Below, piece by piece: positions 16,978 through 26,506 of a DNA stretch of 64,000 nt. The notes under the pieces are model-generated. The model did no database searches. It was not told where the DNA came from and saw only the letters and a list, made by a program, of their open reading frames with translations. The translations under genes and the position numbers were made by a program. Every line of letters starts with the position of its first letter. Within the stretch, counting starts at the first letter, position 1. This DNA comes from Agrobacterium larrymoorei (GTDB lineage: Bacteria; Pseudomonadota; Alphaproteobacteria; Rhizobiales; Rhizobiaceae): positions 1,133,501 through 1,197,500 of the forward strand of contig NZ_CP039692.1 in NCBI RefSeq assembly GCF_005145045.1. Reading direction: 5' to 3'.

Positions 16978-19484
16978 TGAGACAGCCGCTCATTCTTGCT
17001 GCGACTTTCGCTTTGCTGGCTGCATCGGCCCTTGCCCAGACAGCACCCTTCGACATGTCGCCGGAACGTCCCGCGAGCCCTCCGCCCGCCAGGCCCATTC
17101 CGCCTGCACCTCCAGCCATACCCCAGGCTCCCGTATCTCAGCCTCCGTCCCAGCCGGTAGCGCCGCCCGCTCCCCCGCAACCGGCGGCACCGCCGCAGGC
17201 AACCCCGAGCAACCCACAACAGGCGCCCAGCATTCCTCGAGCGCAACCCGCACAGTCCATTCCGGCAGCACCTCCGCAGGCACCGGTTCAGGCCACGCCA
17301 GCGTCACCGCCTGCTGCACCCGTCAATACAGCGGACGAGCGTCGTCGCTATATCCTGCCTTTTACCGATCTCAGCCTCTCGGGTGAAATGGATCAGCGGC
17401 AGTGGACGATCTATCTGACGCCGGAGCAGGCCGAGGCCGCCACGGCGCTGAATATCGGATATCAGAACGCCATCGTCGTTGCGCCTGAAAGCTCCAGCCT
17501 GCTGGCCGCCATCAATAATGTGCCGCTGGAACGGAAGAATATTTCGTCGCCCGATACCGAAGCCAGCGCTTCGATGTCGATACCGCCGGGCACGCTTCAG
17601 GCCGGGGCCAATGTCATTACGCTTGGCGTGCAGCAGCGTCACAGAACCGATTGCACCATCGAATCTACCTATGATCTGTGGACCGATATCAACCCGGCCA
17701 GCACCTACCTGTCGCTCAATGCCGATGTCGCCAACCGCTTCAGCAATGTCGAGGATATACAGGCCACAGGCGCTGGCGGTAATGGCCTGACCTCCATCGA
17801 TATCGTTGCGCCGGGCCTTGCCAACCCGGTCTTTGCTGAATCCCTGCTGCGACTTTCGCAGGCCCTTGCGCTGCGCACGCAGATGCCCAATCAGCAGATC
17901 GTCTTTCACTCGACGGTGCCTGCCGAGCGGAAGTCCGGCTCCTTGATCGTGCTTGCAGGCACGTCGCGCGAAATCGCCAGCGTTATGCGCGCGGTGCCGC
18001 CGGAAGTCCTGTCGGGACCGTATGCGGGCTTCGAAAACAATATCGTCAATGGGGTCTCCGCACTTGTCGTCGGTGGACCGACGCCGCAGGCGGTGCAGAC
18101 GGCAATCGATAGTCTCCTGACATCCATCGAGCGCCCAGCCGGATCCTCGCGGGCCTCGCTTTCAACCAAGGCGTGGCATACGCCGGACGCCCCGCTCATC
18201 ATGTCGGATCGTCGTATTCCATTATCGGCACTTGGCATCAAAAGCGCGGAATTTTCCGGTCGCCGTTTCCGCACCGATTTTACGGTTGGCGTTCCTGCGG
18301 ATTTCTATGCTGCAGCCTATGGTGAGGCGACCCTTCTGCTGGATGCCGCCTATTCCGGCGATGTGCTGCCGGGCAGCCATATCGATATCTACGTGAACGG
18401 AAATATCGCTTCCACCGTGCCGATCACCAATCGTGGCGGCGGCATTTTCCGGCACCTGCCGATCAATGTCACGCTTCGCCACTTCGTGCCCGGCGCAAAT
18501 ACGGTAGCCATCGAAGCCGTGGTGCAGACGCAGGCCGATACGGCCTGCGCGCCCGGCACGACGGCCAGCCAGACACCGCGTTTTGCCCTGTTCGATACGT
18601 CCGAATTCCGCATGCCGAATTTCGCGATGATCAGCCGCGCGCCGGATCTGGCCGCGACCAACGGTGTGGCCCAGCCCTACCGTGCCGGAGAACAGCCGGT
18701 CGCCGTTTTCCTTGAGCGGGTGGATGCGGATATCCTTTCTTCAGCCGCGACCCTTCTCGGTCGTCTGGCCGTTGCCGCGGGCCATCCGATCAAGATCGAT
18801 ATCGTCGCGTCCCCCGCCGTCGTGGGTGAGAGAAACGCGCTCTTCGTCGGCACGCTCTCGCAGATGCCGCCAGCGCTGGTCACGCAGTTCAACATCGCGC
18901 CCGCAAGCCAGACGGCATGGAACGACCGGCAGCAGAAGGCAGCTCCCTCTGGCGAGCAGACGGATCAACTGTTCGAAGACTGGCGCCAGCGCGTGGACGG
19001 CGGCCTGTGGCAGGGGCAGATTTCATCTTTCGAAGAATGGATGCGCCGCAATTTCGATATCACCTCGGATACGCTTCGCTTCCTGCCCGGTGCCGAGCAG
19101 ATTTATACGCCGCCCGGCAATGTCAATTTCATGCTGGCGCAGGGCCTCAGTCCCGGCGGTGAGGGCGTGTGGACTTTGGCAACCGCCCCCACCAGCGCCG
19201 ATCTCCGTTCCGGCGTCAGCGCCATTACCGAGTTGAAGCGCTGGTCTGGCCTTTCAGGCCGCATTGCCACCTATGATGCCAGTGCGGACAAGGTTGAATC
19301 CATTGTCGCCGAACAGCAGGCTTTCTTCATCACGCGCCCCTTCTCCTTCTCGAACTGGCGTCTGATCGCGGCCAACTGGCTGTCCAGCAATACGCTGTCT
19401 TACTCGCTGGTCTTCATCGGTTTCCTGTCGCTGCTCGGACTTGCAACCTTCATTCTCCTCAGGGGAGTGGGACGCAAGCCATGA
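16977..19484 (+). CDS. celB: Cellulose synthase periplasmic regulatory subunit (BcsB type)
   Basis: This 835-residue BcsB-like protein is anchored in the inner membrane and guides the emerging glucan through the periplasm. It has a signal peptide (cleavage after ASALA, about residue 20), a long Pro/Ala/Gln-rich linker (about 25-120), carbohydrate-binding and ferredoxin-like repeats, and a single C-terminal membrane helix (LVFIGFLSLLGLATFILL). I start at the ATG overlapping the celA stop, since the frame extends upstream only through celA out of frame. The stop overlaps celC by 4 bases. The Pro-rich linker is longer than in enterobacterial BcsB. Confidence 0.92.
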   Translation: MRQPLILAATFALLAASALAQTAPFDMSPERPASPPPARPIPPAPPAIPQAPVSQPPSQPVAPPAPPQPAAPPQATPSNPQQAPSIPRAQPAQSIPAAPPQAPVQATPASPPAAPVNTADERRRYILPFTDLSLSGEMDQRQWTIYLTPEQAEAATALNIGYQNAIVVAPESSSLLAAINNVPLERKNISSPDTEASASMSIPPGTLQAGANVITLGVQQRHRTDCTIESTYDLWTDINPASTYLSLNADVANRFSNVEDIQATGAGGNGLTSIDIVAPGLANPVFAESLLRLSQALALRTQMPNQQIVFHSTVPAERKSGSLIVLAGTSREIASVMRAVPPEVLSGPYAGFENNIVNGVSALVVGGPTPQAVQTAIDSLLTSIERPAGSSRASLSTKAWHTPDAPLIMSDRRIPLSALGIKSAEFSGRRFRTDFTVGVPADFYAAAYGEATLLLDAAYSGDVLPGSHIDIYVNGNIASTVPITNRGGGIFRHLPINVTLRHFVPGANTVAIEAVVQTQADTACAPGTTASQTPRFALFDTSEFRMPNFAMISRAPDLAATNGVAQPYRAGEQPVAVFLERVDADILSSAATLLGRLAVAAGHPIKIDIVASPAVVGERNALFVGTLSQMPPALVTQFNIAPASQTAWNDRQQKAAPSGEQTDQLFEDWRQRVDGGLWQGQISSFEEWMRRNFDITSDTLRFLPGAEQIYTPPGNVNFMLAQGLSPGGEGVWTLATAPTSADLRSGVSAITELKRWSGLSGRIATYDASADKVESIVAEQQAFFITRPFSFSNWRLIAANWLSSNTLSYSLVFIGFLSLLGLATFILLRGVGRKP

Positions 19485-20530
19485 CGAGATTTTCCCGACT
19501 GCTGGTGAAGACGATCTGGCTGCTTATGATGGTTCTTTCTCCGATCACAGCGAAGGCAGCTTCGCTCAACGCAGCGGATTGGGAGAGCTATCGCGCCTCA
19601 TTCCTCGATCCTTCGGGCAGGATCATCGATACGGCCAACAACAATATCAGCCACAGCGAGGGGCAGGGCTACGGCATGTGGCTGGCGGTGCTGGCCGATG
19701 ACGTGTCGAATTTCGAGCTGATCTGGTCTTTCACCAAAACCGAACTACTGGTGCGCGACGATGGATTGGCCGCATGGAAATGGGATCCGCAGGCCAACCC
19801 GCATGTCTCGGACATCAACAATGCGACGGATGGAGATATACTGATCGCCTACGCATTGTCGCTTGCTGCCAGGCAGTGGGGGCGTCAGGATTATGCTTCC
19901 GCAGCACAGGCAATCGCTCAGGCCGTGCTGGACAAGACGGTGATAGAGCGTGGCGGCAGAACGCTTCTGCTTCCCGGCACGACGGGCTTTGCCGAGACCG
20001 AGCGGCCAGACGGCCCCATCATCAATCAGTCCTATTACATTTTCGAGGCGTTTCCGGCGCTGAACGAACTCGTGCCATCTCCGCTCTGGGGCAGGCTGAC
20101 GGCAGATGGACTGGCCGCAATCACCAACCACGCCTTCGGCGACCGGAAGCTTCCCGCCGACTGGATTTCGGTCAAAACCCGTGCAAGGCCTGCCGATGGC
20201 TTTCCGCAGGAGTTTGGATATAATTCGGTGCGCATCCCGCTCTATCTTGCCCGCGCGGGCGTCGGCACGCCGGAACTTTATGACAGGCTTTCGCGCGGCA
20301 TGTCGCTCGAAACGGGAAATGTCGCGACATTCGATCTGCGCACCGGCGCTGCAAAAGATGTGCTTTCCGACCCCGGATACCGCGTCATTCCCGCACTTCT
20401 GGCCTGCGTTTCCAAGCGAACGCCCATTCCGCAGGACCTGAAAAGCTACGCGTCAACACTTTATTATCCATCTACGTTGCATCTCTTGGCTTTGTCTTTC
20501 GTAGCGCAAACGAATCAGGAGTGCCTATGA
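19481..20530 (+). CDS. celC: Cellulose-locus endoglucanase, glycoside hydrolase family 8
   Basis: This 349-residue periplasmic beta-1,4-glucanase (BcsZ type) has an N-terminal signal segment (about residues 1-27). The general acid Glu60 lies in ISHSEGQGYGMW, and the conserved Asp residues lie in NNATDGD (D117, D119), as in GH8. BcsZ enzymes trim glucan and influence fibre assembly; in Agrobacterium the celC product is required for cellulose formation. Overlap of 4 bp with celB and of 4 bp with the next gene shows tight coupling within the operon. Confidence 0.92.
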   Translation: MTRFSRLLVKTIWLLMMVLSPITAKAASLNAADWESYRASFLDPSGRIIDTANNNISHSEGQGYGMWLAVLADDVSNFELIWSFTKTELLVRDDGLAAWKWDPQANPHVSDINNATDGDILIAYALSLAARQWGRQDYASAAQAIAQAVLDKTVIERGGRTLLLPGTTGFAETERPDGPIINQSYYIFEAFPALNELVPSPLWGRLTADGLAAITNHAFGDRKLPADWISVKTRARPADGFPQEFGYNSVRIPLYLARAGVGTPELYDRLSRGMSLETGNVATFDLRTGAAKDVLSDPGYRVIPALLACVSKRTPIPQDLKSYASTLYYPSTLHLLALSFVAQTNQECL

Positions 20531-22809
20531 ACAAGAAGCCTCTGTTGATTTCTGCCGCGGTACTGGCGCTGTGCGGCCTTGCCGCATTCCAGTGGCGTGA
20601 CGCGCTGGTGGATCGCGTGGGCGAAATCCATACGGCTTCCGTTCAGGATGGTTTCGGCACAGGCGCGACGTCTAATAATCGCCAGACCAGAGGCAACGTT
20701 CAGCTTGCGCTTGGCGATGTGCCGCCTTCACCCTTCTCCACGACACCGCCTGTCACCACCTCCACGGATGTTGCCCAGGCCCCCAACCGCGCGCCTCAGG
20801 CAACGCCGCCCGCGTCCCAACCGGCAAACAGCCAGCCGCCGCCAGCGGTGGATGAAAGCGCGCTTCGTTACTTCGCAGCGCGTGGAGATACGGCCCGTTT
20901 GCAGGCGGAAATCGCGCGCCTGAAGGCGCTTTATCCCAACTGGACGCCGCCTGCCGATCCAACCGCTGTCGCGCCGACCGGCGATCCGCAGCTGGAAACC
21001 ATGTGGCAGCTTTATGCCAATGGCCGGTATCCGGAAGTTCGCAAGGCCATTGCAGACCGTCAGACGGCGGAAGCGGGCTGGCAACCGCCGGACAATCTCA
21101 TCGAGATGCTCAACCTTGCCGAAGCAAGGCAAAGGCTGGTGAACTCGTCCGACCTAAAGCAATATAATGCGGTCATCGACGTGGCCGCGACCAACCCCGG
21201 CTTGCTGACCTGCAGCGAGGTTGATGTGCTGTGGCGCGTGGCCGAAGCCTTTGCCCGCACCGACAAGCCGGAGCGCGCGCGCGACGCCTATAATTATGTG
21301 CTGACGAACTGCGATGGCGCGGCCGAACGTCTTGCCACCGTGCAGAAGGCGTCGACGCTGCTGCCTGTCGATATGATGGAAGCTCTGCTATCGCGTGAAA
21401 AGCCGGGTGCGGATGGTCAGCTCGAATTCGAACCGATCAAGGACGATCTGGCGCGCCAATTCGTAGCCAAGGCGGGTGAAGACCCCAAGGTGACGGTACC
21501 GCCCGCCTATCTGATGCGGCTTGAACGGGTGGCCGAAGGCAACAAGCTTGCAAGCGATGCGCTTCTGCTCGGCTGGTACAATGTGCGCCGTGAGAAGATG
21601 GATGATGCGGAAAAGTGGTTCCGTCGCGCAAGAGACGCGGAAGATTCCGCCTCTGCATCCCAAGGCCTGACTTTGGCGCTGATTGCGCGCGGCGAACCGC
21701 GCGAGGCCGAAGAGGTGATGTACAAATGGCGCTCCTCCTCTGACGATGCGCGCGCAGCCTATCTCGCGGCTGCCGCCAATCTTCTGGCGCTCGATCCGCC
21801 GGTTGCGCTGGAGCCTGAGGTTCTGCAGCGTATCGCCACCGAGACCGTGGCACAGAAGGATGCTGCAACGGCGCAGGAATTCGGCTGGTACTCGCGTGCC
21901 TTCCAGCAGCCGCAGCTGGCGCAGCAGTGGTTTTCCGCGGCTCTCCAGTGGAAGTCGGATGACGAGCCGTCCGCCTATGGTCTTGCTCTCACCTATCAGG
22001 AACTCAACAATCCTGCGGAAGTGCGCCGCCTGCAACAGCAGTGGGGCTCCACATCTCAGCGCATTCTCGATGTCGGTCGCCCGGTTTCCCAAGTCGCAGA
22101 AGCAACTCCAGCAGTACGCCAGCCAGCGCCCGGCCCGGCGCAGAGCCAGACGGTTACCTTGACTCGTCAGCCACGTGCTGCTGCGCCCCAGCCGACAGCA
22201 GTGGCCTATCAGGCGGCGGAGCAGGTTGCGGCAAGCCGACAGGTGGTAGAAGTGCGCCAGACGCAGGGTGTCCGCAAGTCCAGCCGCTGCGCAACCCATA
22301 TCAACCCGGAAGCGCTAACCCCGCAAAGCGCGCTCCAGCAGGGCTGGTGCCTGATGGAGGTGAACCGCCCTGCGGAAGCACTGAAGGCGTTTTCCGCAGC
22401 CCTGAAAGGCGGGCAGGCGACGGTTCGCAGTGACGCGGCTTACGGCCAGAGCCTTGCCTATCTGCGCATGGGCCTGACGGACAATGCTGCGGTTTCCGCA
22501 ACCAAATCCTCAATGGATCGCCAGAAGGCAACCGAACTTCAGGTGGCCATCCTCACTGACCGGGCGCTCGCGGCCTATCAAAGCCAGCGTTACGAAGAAA
22601 CGCTCATTCTGCTCGATCAGCGTGCCCGCTTTACCGGCGAGCGTATCGATCTGATGGTCATTCGTGGCTACGCCTATCTCAACATGAAGCGTTATGCCGA
22701 GGCGATCCAGATTTTCGAGGGCGCTGCCGCAACAGGTAACGCAGATGCCATTCGCGGCCTCTCGAATGCGCGCGACGCCCGCCCGAGCCGCGGACCGCAG
22801 GGCGGTTAA
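20527..22809 (+). CDS. Cellulose-locus TPR protein (BcsC-like, no apparent beta-barrel)
   Basis: This 760-residue protein has one N-terminal membrane or signal segment (about residues 5-22), a Pro-rich stretch (about 60-100), then many tetratricopeptide-like helical repeats through most of its length. A second low-complexity region lies near 525-580. It begins at ATG 20527 with AGGAG 5 bp upstream; a GTG two codons earlier lacks that spacing. It overlaps celC, so it belongs to the cellulose operon and may scaffold the synthase or export path. Enterobacterial BcsC continues into a C-terminal outer-membrane barrel, and I see no such region here. Confidence 0.75.
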   Translation: MNKKPLLISAAVLALCGLAAFQWRDALVDRVGEIHTASVQDGFGTGATSNNRQTRGNVQLALGDVPPSPFSTTPPVTTSTDVAQAPNRAPQATPPASQPANSQPPPAVDESALRYFAARGDTARLQAEIARLKALYPNWTPPADPTAVAPTGDPQLETMWQLYANGRYPEVRKAIADRQTAEAGWQPPDNLIEMLNLAEARQRLVNSSDLKQYNAVIDVAATNPGLLTCSEVDVLWRVAEAFARTDKPERARDAYNYVLTNCDGAAERLATVQKASTLLPVDMMEALLSREKPGADGQLEFEPIKDDLARQFVAKAGEDPKVTVPPAYLMRLERVAEGNKLASDALLLGWYNVRREKMDDAEKWFRRARDAEDSASASQGLTLALIARGEPREAEEVMYKWRSSSDDARAAYLAAAANLLALDPPVALEPEVLQRIATETVAQKDAATAQEFGWYSRAFQQPQLAQQWFSAALQWKSDDEPSAYGLALTYQELNNPAEVRRLQQQWGSTSQRILDVGRPVSQVAEATPAVRQPAPGPAQSQTVTLTRQPRAAAPQPTAVAYQAAEQVAASRQVVEVRQTQGVRKSSRCATHINPEALTPQSALQQGWCLMEVNRPAEALKAFSAALKGGQATVRSDAAYGQSLAYLRMGLTDNAAVSATKSSMDRQKATELQVAILTDRALAAYQSQRYEETLILLDQRARFTGERIDLMVIRGYAYLNMKRYAEAIQIFEGAAATGNADAIRGLSNARDARPSRGPQGG

Positions 22810-22903
22810 TTCGCGTTTCATTCGACAGTTTTCATGGAATTCATTGAAAGTTCATGTGGCGGCGGCTATGTCGGTTGCAAACCAACGGAACCGAAAGACG
22901 CCA

Positions 22904-23347
22904 ATGCTGACGAAGAAGGGTAAATACGGCCTGAAGGCACTGATCGACCTTGCTGGACTGGGGCAGGGAGAGACGGCGTTCGTCAGCGAAATCGCAACGC
23001 GCAACAACATCCCGAAGAAGTTTCTGGACGCCATTCTGCTGGAATTGCGCAATGAAGGCATGTTGCGCTCCAAGAAGGGGCCGGGTGGCGGATATGCGCT
23101 CTCCAAGCCAGCCTCCGATATCTATATTGGTCAGGTCATTCGCGCGCTGGATGGCCCGCTTGCGCCCATTCGCTGCGCCAGCCGCACGGCCTTCGAAGCC
23201 TGCGAGGACTGTTCGAACCCGGAGGCCTGTCAGGTCAGGCGCTCCATGACGGACGTGCGCGATGCCATGGCCGCCGTTCTCGACAATATGACTCTGGAAC
23301 AATTCGCCGCCAATACGTCCGATACCGCAGCTGAAAAGACGGCCTGA
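22904..23347 (+). CDS. Rrf2-family transcriptional regulator with cysteine cluster
   Basis: This 147-residue Rrf2/IscR-type regulator has an N-terminal winged helix (LTKKGKYGLKALIDLA, then VSEIATRNNIPKKFLDAILLE) and the wing GPGGGYALSKP. A cysteine group, C-x8-C-x2-C-x5-C (from CASRTAFEAC), in the dimerisation region could hold an iron-sulfur cluster, as in IscR, NsrR and RirA. It lies 94 bp after the cellulose operon and converges with a flavin reductase gene (8 bp apart). Target genes are not shown. A cluster-based redox or iron sensor is the likely class. Confidence 0.85.
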   Translation: MLTKKGKYGLKALIDLAGLGQGETAFVSEIATRNNIPKKFLDAILLELRNEGMLRSKKGPGGGYALSKPASDIYIGQVIRALDGPLAPIRCASRTAFEACEDCSNPEACQVRRSMTDVRDAMAAVLDNMTLEQFAANTSDTAAEKTA

Positions 23348-23355
23348 AACGGGTT

Positions 23356-23886
23356 TCAGGCCTGAGCGATCTGAACGTATCGCCCCGCATGGTAGAGCAG
23401 CGGCAGACCTGCGCCCTGCTCGACGGAAAGCACGCGCCCGATGACGATTGCATGGGTGTGCCGCTCGATCACGTCTTCCACCGCGCAATCGATGACCGCA
23501 AGCGCGCCCCGCAGGCCGGAAGCGCCGCTTTCAAGCTCGAACCAGTCGGCGCCCGAATAGCGCTCCGCGCCTTTCAAGCCGCCCACTCCAGCAAAGCGTG
23601 AGGCAACCTCTTCCTGCTCTGCCGAAAGAATATTGACGCAGAAATGATTGTAACGGGCGATGATCGGCCAGGTCGAAGACGTCTTGTTGATGTTGACGAT
23701 CATCGTCGGCGGGTCCATCGAAAGCGCCGTTGCCGAGGTTACTGTTGCCCCGGTACGCTGCGCTCCGGTGCCTGCCGTCACTACACAGACACCGCCTGCA
23801 ACGGTGCGCATCGCCGCTTTCAATTCACTTGCATCGAAGGAAATTTTTTCACGCTCCTCGTGAAGGTAAGTCACCGTTGCTGTCAT
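23356..23886 (-). CDS. Flavin reductase family protein (FMN-binding split barrel)
   Basis: This 176-residue flavin reductase-like protein has the FMN-binding split-barrel signatures VVTAGTGAQRTGATVTSATAL near residue 35, then DPPTMIVNINKTSSTWPII and the C-terminal HTHAIVIGRVLSVE. Such proteins supply reduced FMN or FAD to a partner monooxygenase. I use the ATG at 23886, with AAGGTGA upstream, rather than a longer frame to 23958. No partner oxygenase is next to it. The divergent neighbour is a thiolase. Confidence 0.85.
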   Translation of the reverse strand: MTATVTYLHEEREKISFDASELKAAMRTVAGGVCVVTAGTGAQRTGATVTSATALSMDPPTMIVNINKTSSTWPIIARYNHFCVNILSAEQEEVASRFAGVGGLKGAERYSGADWFELESGASGLRGALAVIDCAVEDVIERHTHAIVIGRVLSVEQGAGLPLLYHAGRYVQIAQA

Positions 23887-24032
23887 CGTGTCACCTTTCA
23901 GCGCTTGTCCCGCCCACACTTGAAAGCGTAGCAATGTCGCCGGGCGGCCAATAGCCAAAACATTTCGTTGTTGATGATTTTTATAGAATTATCGTCGTGC
24001 AATTGGCGCGGCCACAGATCACGCTTACCGGT

Positions 24033-24082
24033 GTTAGCAAAAATGCCATTTTCAGCTATCCGTTGCGGAAGGAAATGCTAAC
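24033..24082. repeat. Inverted repeat upstream of the thiolase gene
   Basis: GTTAGCA (24033-24039) and TGCTAAC (24076-24082) are perfect inverted copies 36 bp apart in the 247-bp divergent region between the flavin reductase and the thiolase. They could form a regulator site or a stem. Function is unknown. Confidence 0.3.
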
Positions 24083-24133
24083 CTCCACATAAATGGTGCA
24101 GCATGGCGTCAAATCGTGGAGGAGACGATGAGA

Positions 24134-25303
24134 ATGAGCAAGGCGCAGATCGTCGGTTGGGCGCATTCCCCCTTTGGAAAATCCGCATTGGAAAACACCG
24201 AGCAGCTTATGGCATCGGTGGTCGGTCCCGCAATCGCGCATGCTGGCATTTCTGCGGAAGATATAGACGGCATCTTCGTCGGCGTGATGAATAACGGCTT
24301 TTCGAAGCAGGATTTTCAAGGCGCACTGGTTGCCATGGGGGATGAACGTCTGGCCCATACGCCCGCCGTTCGTTTCGAAAATGCCTGCGCCACCGGCTCG
24401 GCTGCGCTTTACAGCGCGATGGATTTCATTGAGGCCGGTCGTGGCCGGATCGCGCTGGTCGTCGGTGCCGAAAAGATGACGGCGCTGCCGACGGCCGATG
24501 TCGGTGATATTCTGCTGGGTGCCTGCTACCGCGCCGAAGAGGGCAATATAGACGGCGGCTTTGCCGGCCAGTTCGGGCGCATCGCGCAGGCCTATTTTCA
24601 GCGCTATGGAGATCGCTCGGAAGAGCTGGCGATGATCGCCGCCAAGAACCACGCCAACGGCGTCCACAATCCCTTTGCACATATGCGCAAGGATTTCGGC
24701 TTCGAGTTCTGCAACACCGTCTCAGACAAGAACCCCTATGTCGCCGCACCGCTGCGCCGGACCGATTGCTCCCTGATCTCTGACGGTGCAGCAGCCATCA
24801 TTCTTGCGGATGAAGAAACGGCAGCGTCCCTCAACCGGGCGGTGGCGTTTCGGGCAAGAGTGCAGGCAAACGACATTCTGGCGCTCAGCCGTCGCGATCC
24901 ATTGGCATTCGAGGGCGCGCGGCGTGCCTGGGCGGGTGCGCTGGAACAGGCCGAGGCCACGCTTGACGATCTGTCTTTTGTAGAAACGCACGACTGTTTC
25001 ACCATTGCAGAACTCATCGAATATGAAGCCATGGGGCTGGCCAAACCCGGCGAGGGGTATCGGGTCGTTCGCGACGGGCTGACAGCAAAAAGCGGTCGCT
25101 TGCCGGTCAATCCCTCTGGCGGGCTGAAGGCGAAGGGTCATCCTATCGGAGCGACGGGCGTTTCCATGCACATTATGGCGGCCATGCAGCTTTGCCAGGA
25201 CGCAGGCGAAATGCAGGTGCCGGACGCTAAGCTCGCGGGCGTTTTCAACATGGGTGGAACGGCAGTCGCCAACTACGTGTCGATCATGGAACGGGTGAAA
25301 TAA
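24134..25303 (+). CDS. Thiolase family protein / acetyl-CoA acetyltransferase
   Basis: This 389-residue thiolase-fold protein has the nucleophilic cysteine in ENACATGSAALY (C85), the histidine region NPSGGLKAKGHPIGATG and a C-terminal FNMGGTAVANY. The second active-site cysteine region of canonical thiolases is less clear, and VETHDCFTIAE resembles SCP-x/lipid-transfer thiolases. It may cleave or form beta-ketoacyl-CoA. GGAGGAG at 24118-24124 suits the ATG at 24134 (9-bp spacing) better than the one at 24128. The gene stands alone between a flavin reductase (divergent) and the LacI-controlled operon. Confidence 0.82.
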   Translation: MSKAQIVGWAHSPFGKSALENTEQLMASVVGPAIAHAGISAEDIDGIFVGVMNNGFSKQDFQGALVAMGDERLAHTPAVRFENACATGSAALYSAMDFIEAGRGRIALVVGAEKMTALPTADVGDILLGACYRAEEGNIDGGFAGQFGRIAQAYFQRYGDRSEELAMIAAKNHANGVHNPFAHMRKDFGFEFCNTVSDKNPYVAAPLRRTDCSLISDGAAAIILADEETAASLNRAVAFRARVQANDILALSRRDPLAFEGARRAWAGALEQAEATLDDLSFVETHDCFTIAELIEYEAMGLAKPGEGYRVVRDGLTAKSGRLPVNPSGGLKAKGHPIGATGVSMHIMAAMQLCQDAGEMQVPDAKLAGVFNMGGTAVANYVSIMERVK

Positions 25304-25404
25304 GACACCTCCGGCACATCCTTTGCGGGAGGACTTTCACCGCTTCTCCAATTAATATCTGAAATAACGAGAACGGACTCGACACAGGCCGTCTCGCGCG
25401 CTAT

Positions 25405-25426
25405 CCTGCTTAAACGTTTAATCAGG
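25405..25426. promoter_or_regulatory. LacI-type operator in front of the purine-related operon
   Basis: A 22-base palindrome with only one mismatched pair is centred on TTAAACGTTTAA (25410-25421), flanked by CCTG and CAGG. The central CG and AAACGTTT core are typical of LacI/GalR-family operators. It ends 12 bp before the ATG of the LacI-family gene, so the regulator probably represses its own operon. Confidence 0.7.
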
Positions 25427-25438
25427 GGCGCAGAGCAG

Positions 25439-26506
25439 ATGGCTTCGCAACGGCCAGCCGCAAACTTAAGTGCTATTGCCGCAGCGCTTGGCGTTTCGGG
25501 CGCAACCGTGTCCAATGCTCTCTCCGGCAAGGGACGCGTCTCTGCCGAGTTGACGGAAAAAATCCGCAAAAAGGCTGCTGAACTCGGTTATGTCCCAAGC
25601 TCTGCCGGTCGCGCGCTGCGCACGGGCCGCAGTGGCGTTCTCGGTCTCGTGTTGCCAGATATCGCCAATCCTCTCTTTCCGCAGATTGCGCAGGCCATCG
25701 AGCAGGCGGCAGCGGATGCCGGTTATGGCGTGCTGATTGCCGACTCTCACGGCGATGTTGCCAAGCAGACCGAAGCGATCAATCGCCTTATCGAACGCGG
25801 CGTCGAAGGCATGATCGTCGTGCCGCGCCGCGGCACCCGCATTGCCGATGTCGATTGCCCTGTCGCCGTCATCGACTCGCCATCCACGCCTGGCAACACA
25901 GTCGCGGCGGATCATTGGGGTGGTGGGCAGGCAATAGGGCGGCACTTGGCGGGTCTCGGACACGAGAAAGTCGTCATCATCGCCAAGAACCCGGATTCCA
26001 ACGTGCAGAACGACCGCGTCGGCGGCATCCGCGCCGGGCTTTCCGCTTCTGCAAAAACGGAAACGCTGTGGATCGCGCCGCTGGAGCAGCGCGAGGGCGC
26101 GGGCTGCCGTCTTGGTGTTGCAGATAAGGTCGCGCAGGGCTTCACCGCCTTTGCCGCCGTTTCCGATCTGCACGCCCTTCGCGTTCTCACGGAATTGCAG
26201 CAGGAAGGCATTAGCGTTCCCGAACAGGCAAGCGTGACCGGCTTCGATGATCTGATCTGGGCACCGGTGGTCACGCCCGCCTTGACGACGATCCGTATGG
26301 ATATGGCCCGGATTGCCGATACCGCCATAACCGCGCTGGTGCGGGTCATCGATGGCGAAGACCCGCCAGATCGCTCCGCCTCCGGCGGCGTGGTTGCCGA
26401 TATTTCGAAAGTCGCGATGGAGCTCATCATTCGCCGCTCCACCGCTTCCAATAATCAAAAACAGAACGAAGACAAAACCTCGACAGCAGGAGAACTCACA
26501 TCATGA
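25439..26506 (+). CDS. LacI-family transcriptional regulator
   Basis: This 355-residue regulator has an N-terminal LacI helix-turn-helix (LSAIAAALGVSGATVSNALSGKGRVS, residues about 9-34) and a hinge region containing LGYVPSSAGRALRTGRSG. A periplasmic-binding-protein-like effector domain follows (GLVLPDIANPLFPQIAQ). The stop overlaps the ATG of the binding-protein gene by 4 bases, so it is the first gene of a seven-gene operon. A near-perfect operator overlaps its leader, indicating autoregulation. The effector is probably a purine base or nucleoside, inferred from the nucleoside hydrolase and adenine deaminase at the operon end. Confidence 0.9.
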   Translation: MASQRPAANLSAIAAALGVSGATVSNALSGKGRVSAELTEKIRKKAAELGYVPSSAGRALRTGRSGVLGLVLPDIANPLFPQIAQAIEQAAADAGYGVLIADSHGDVAKQTEAINRLIERGVEGMIVVPRRGTRIADVDCPVAVIDSPSTPGNTVAADHWGGGQAIGRHLAGLGHEKVVIIAKNPDSNVQNDRVGGIRAGLSASAKTETLWIAPLEQREGAGCRLGVADKVAQGFTAFAAVSDLHALRVLTELQQEGISVPEQASVTGFDDLIWAPVVTPALTTIRMDMARIADTAITALVRVIDGEDPPDRSASGGVVADISKVAMELIIRRSTASNNQKQNEDKTSTAGELTS

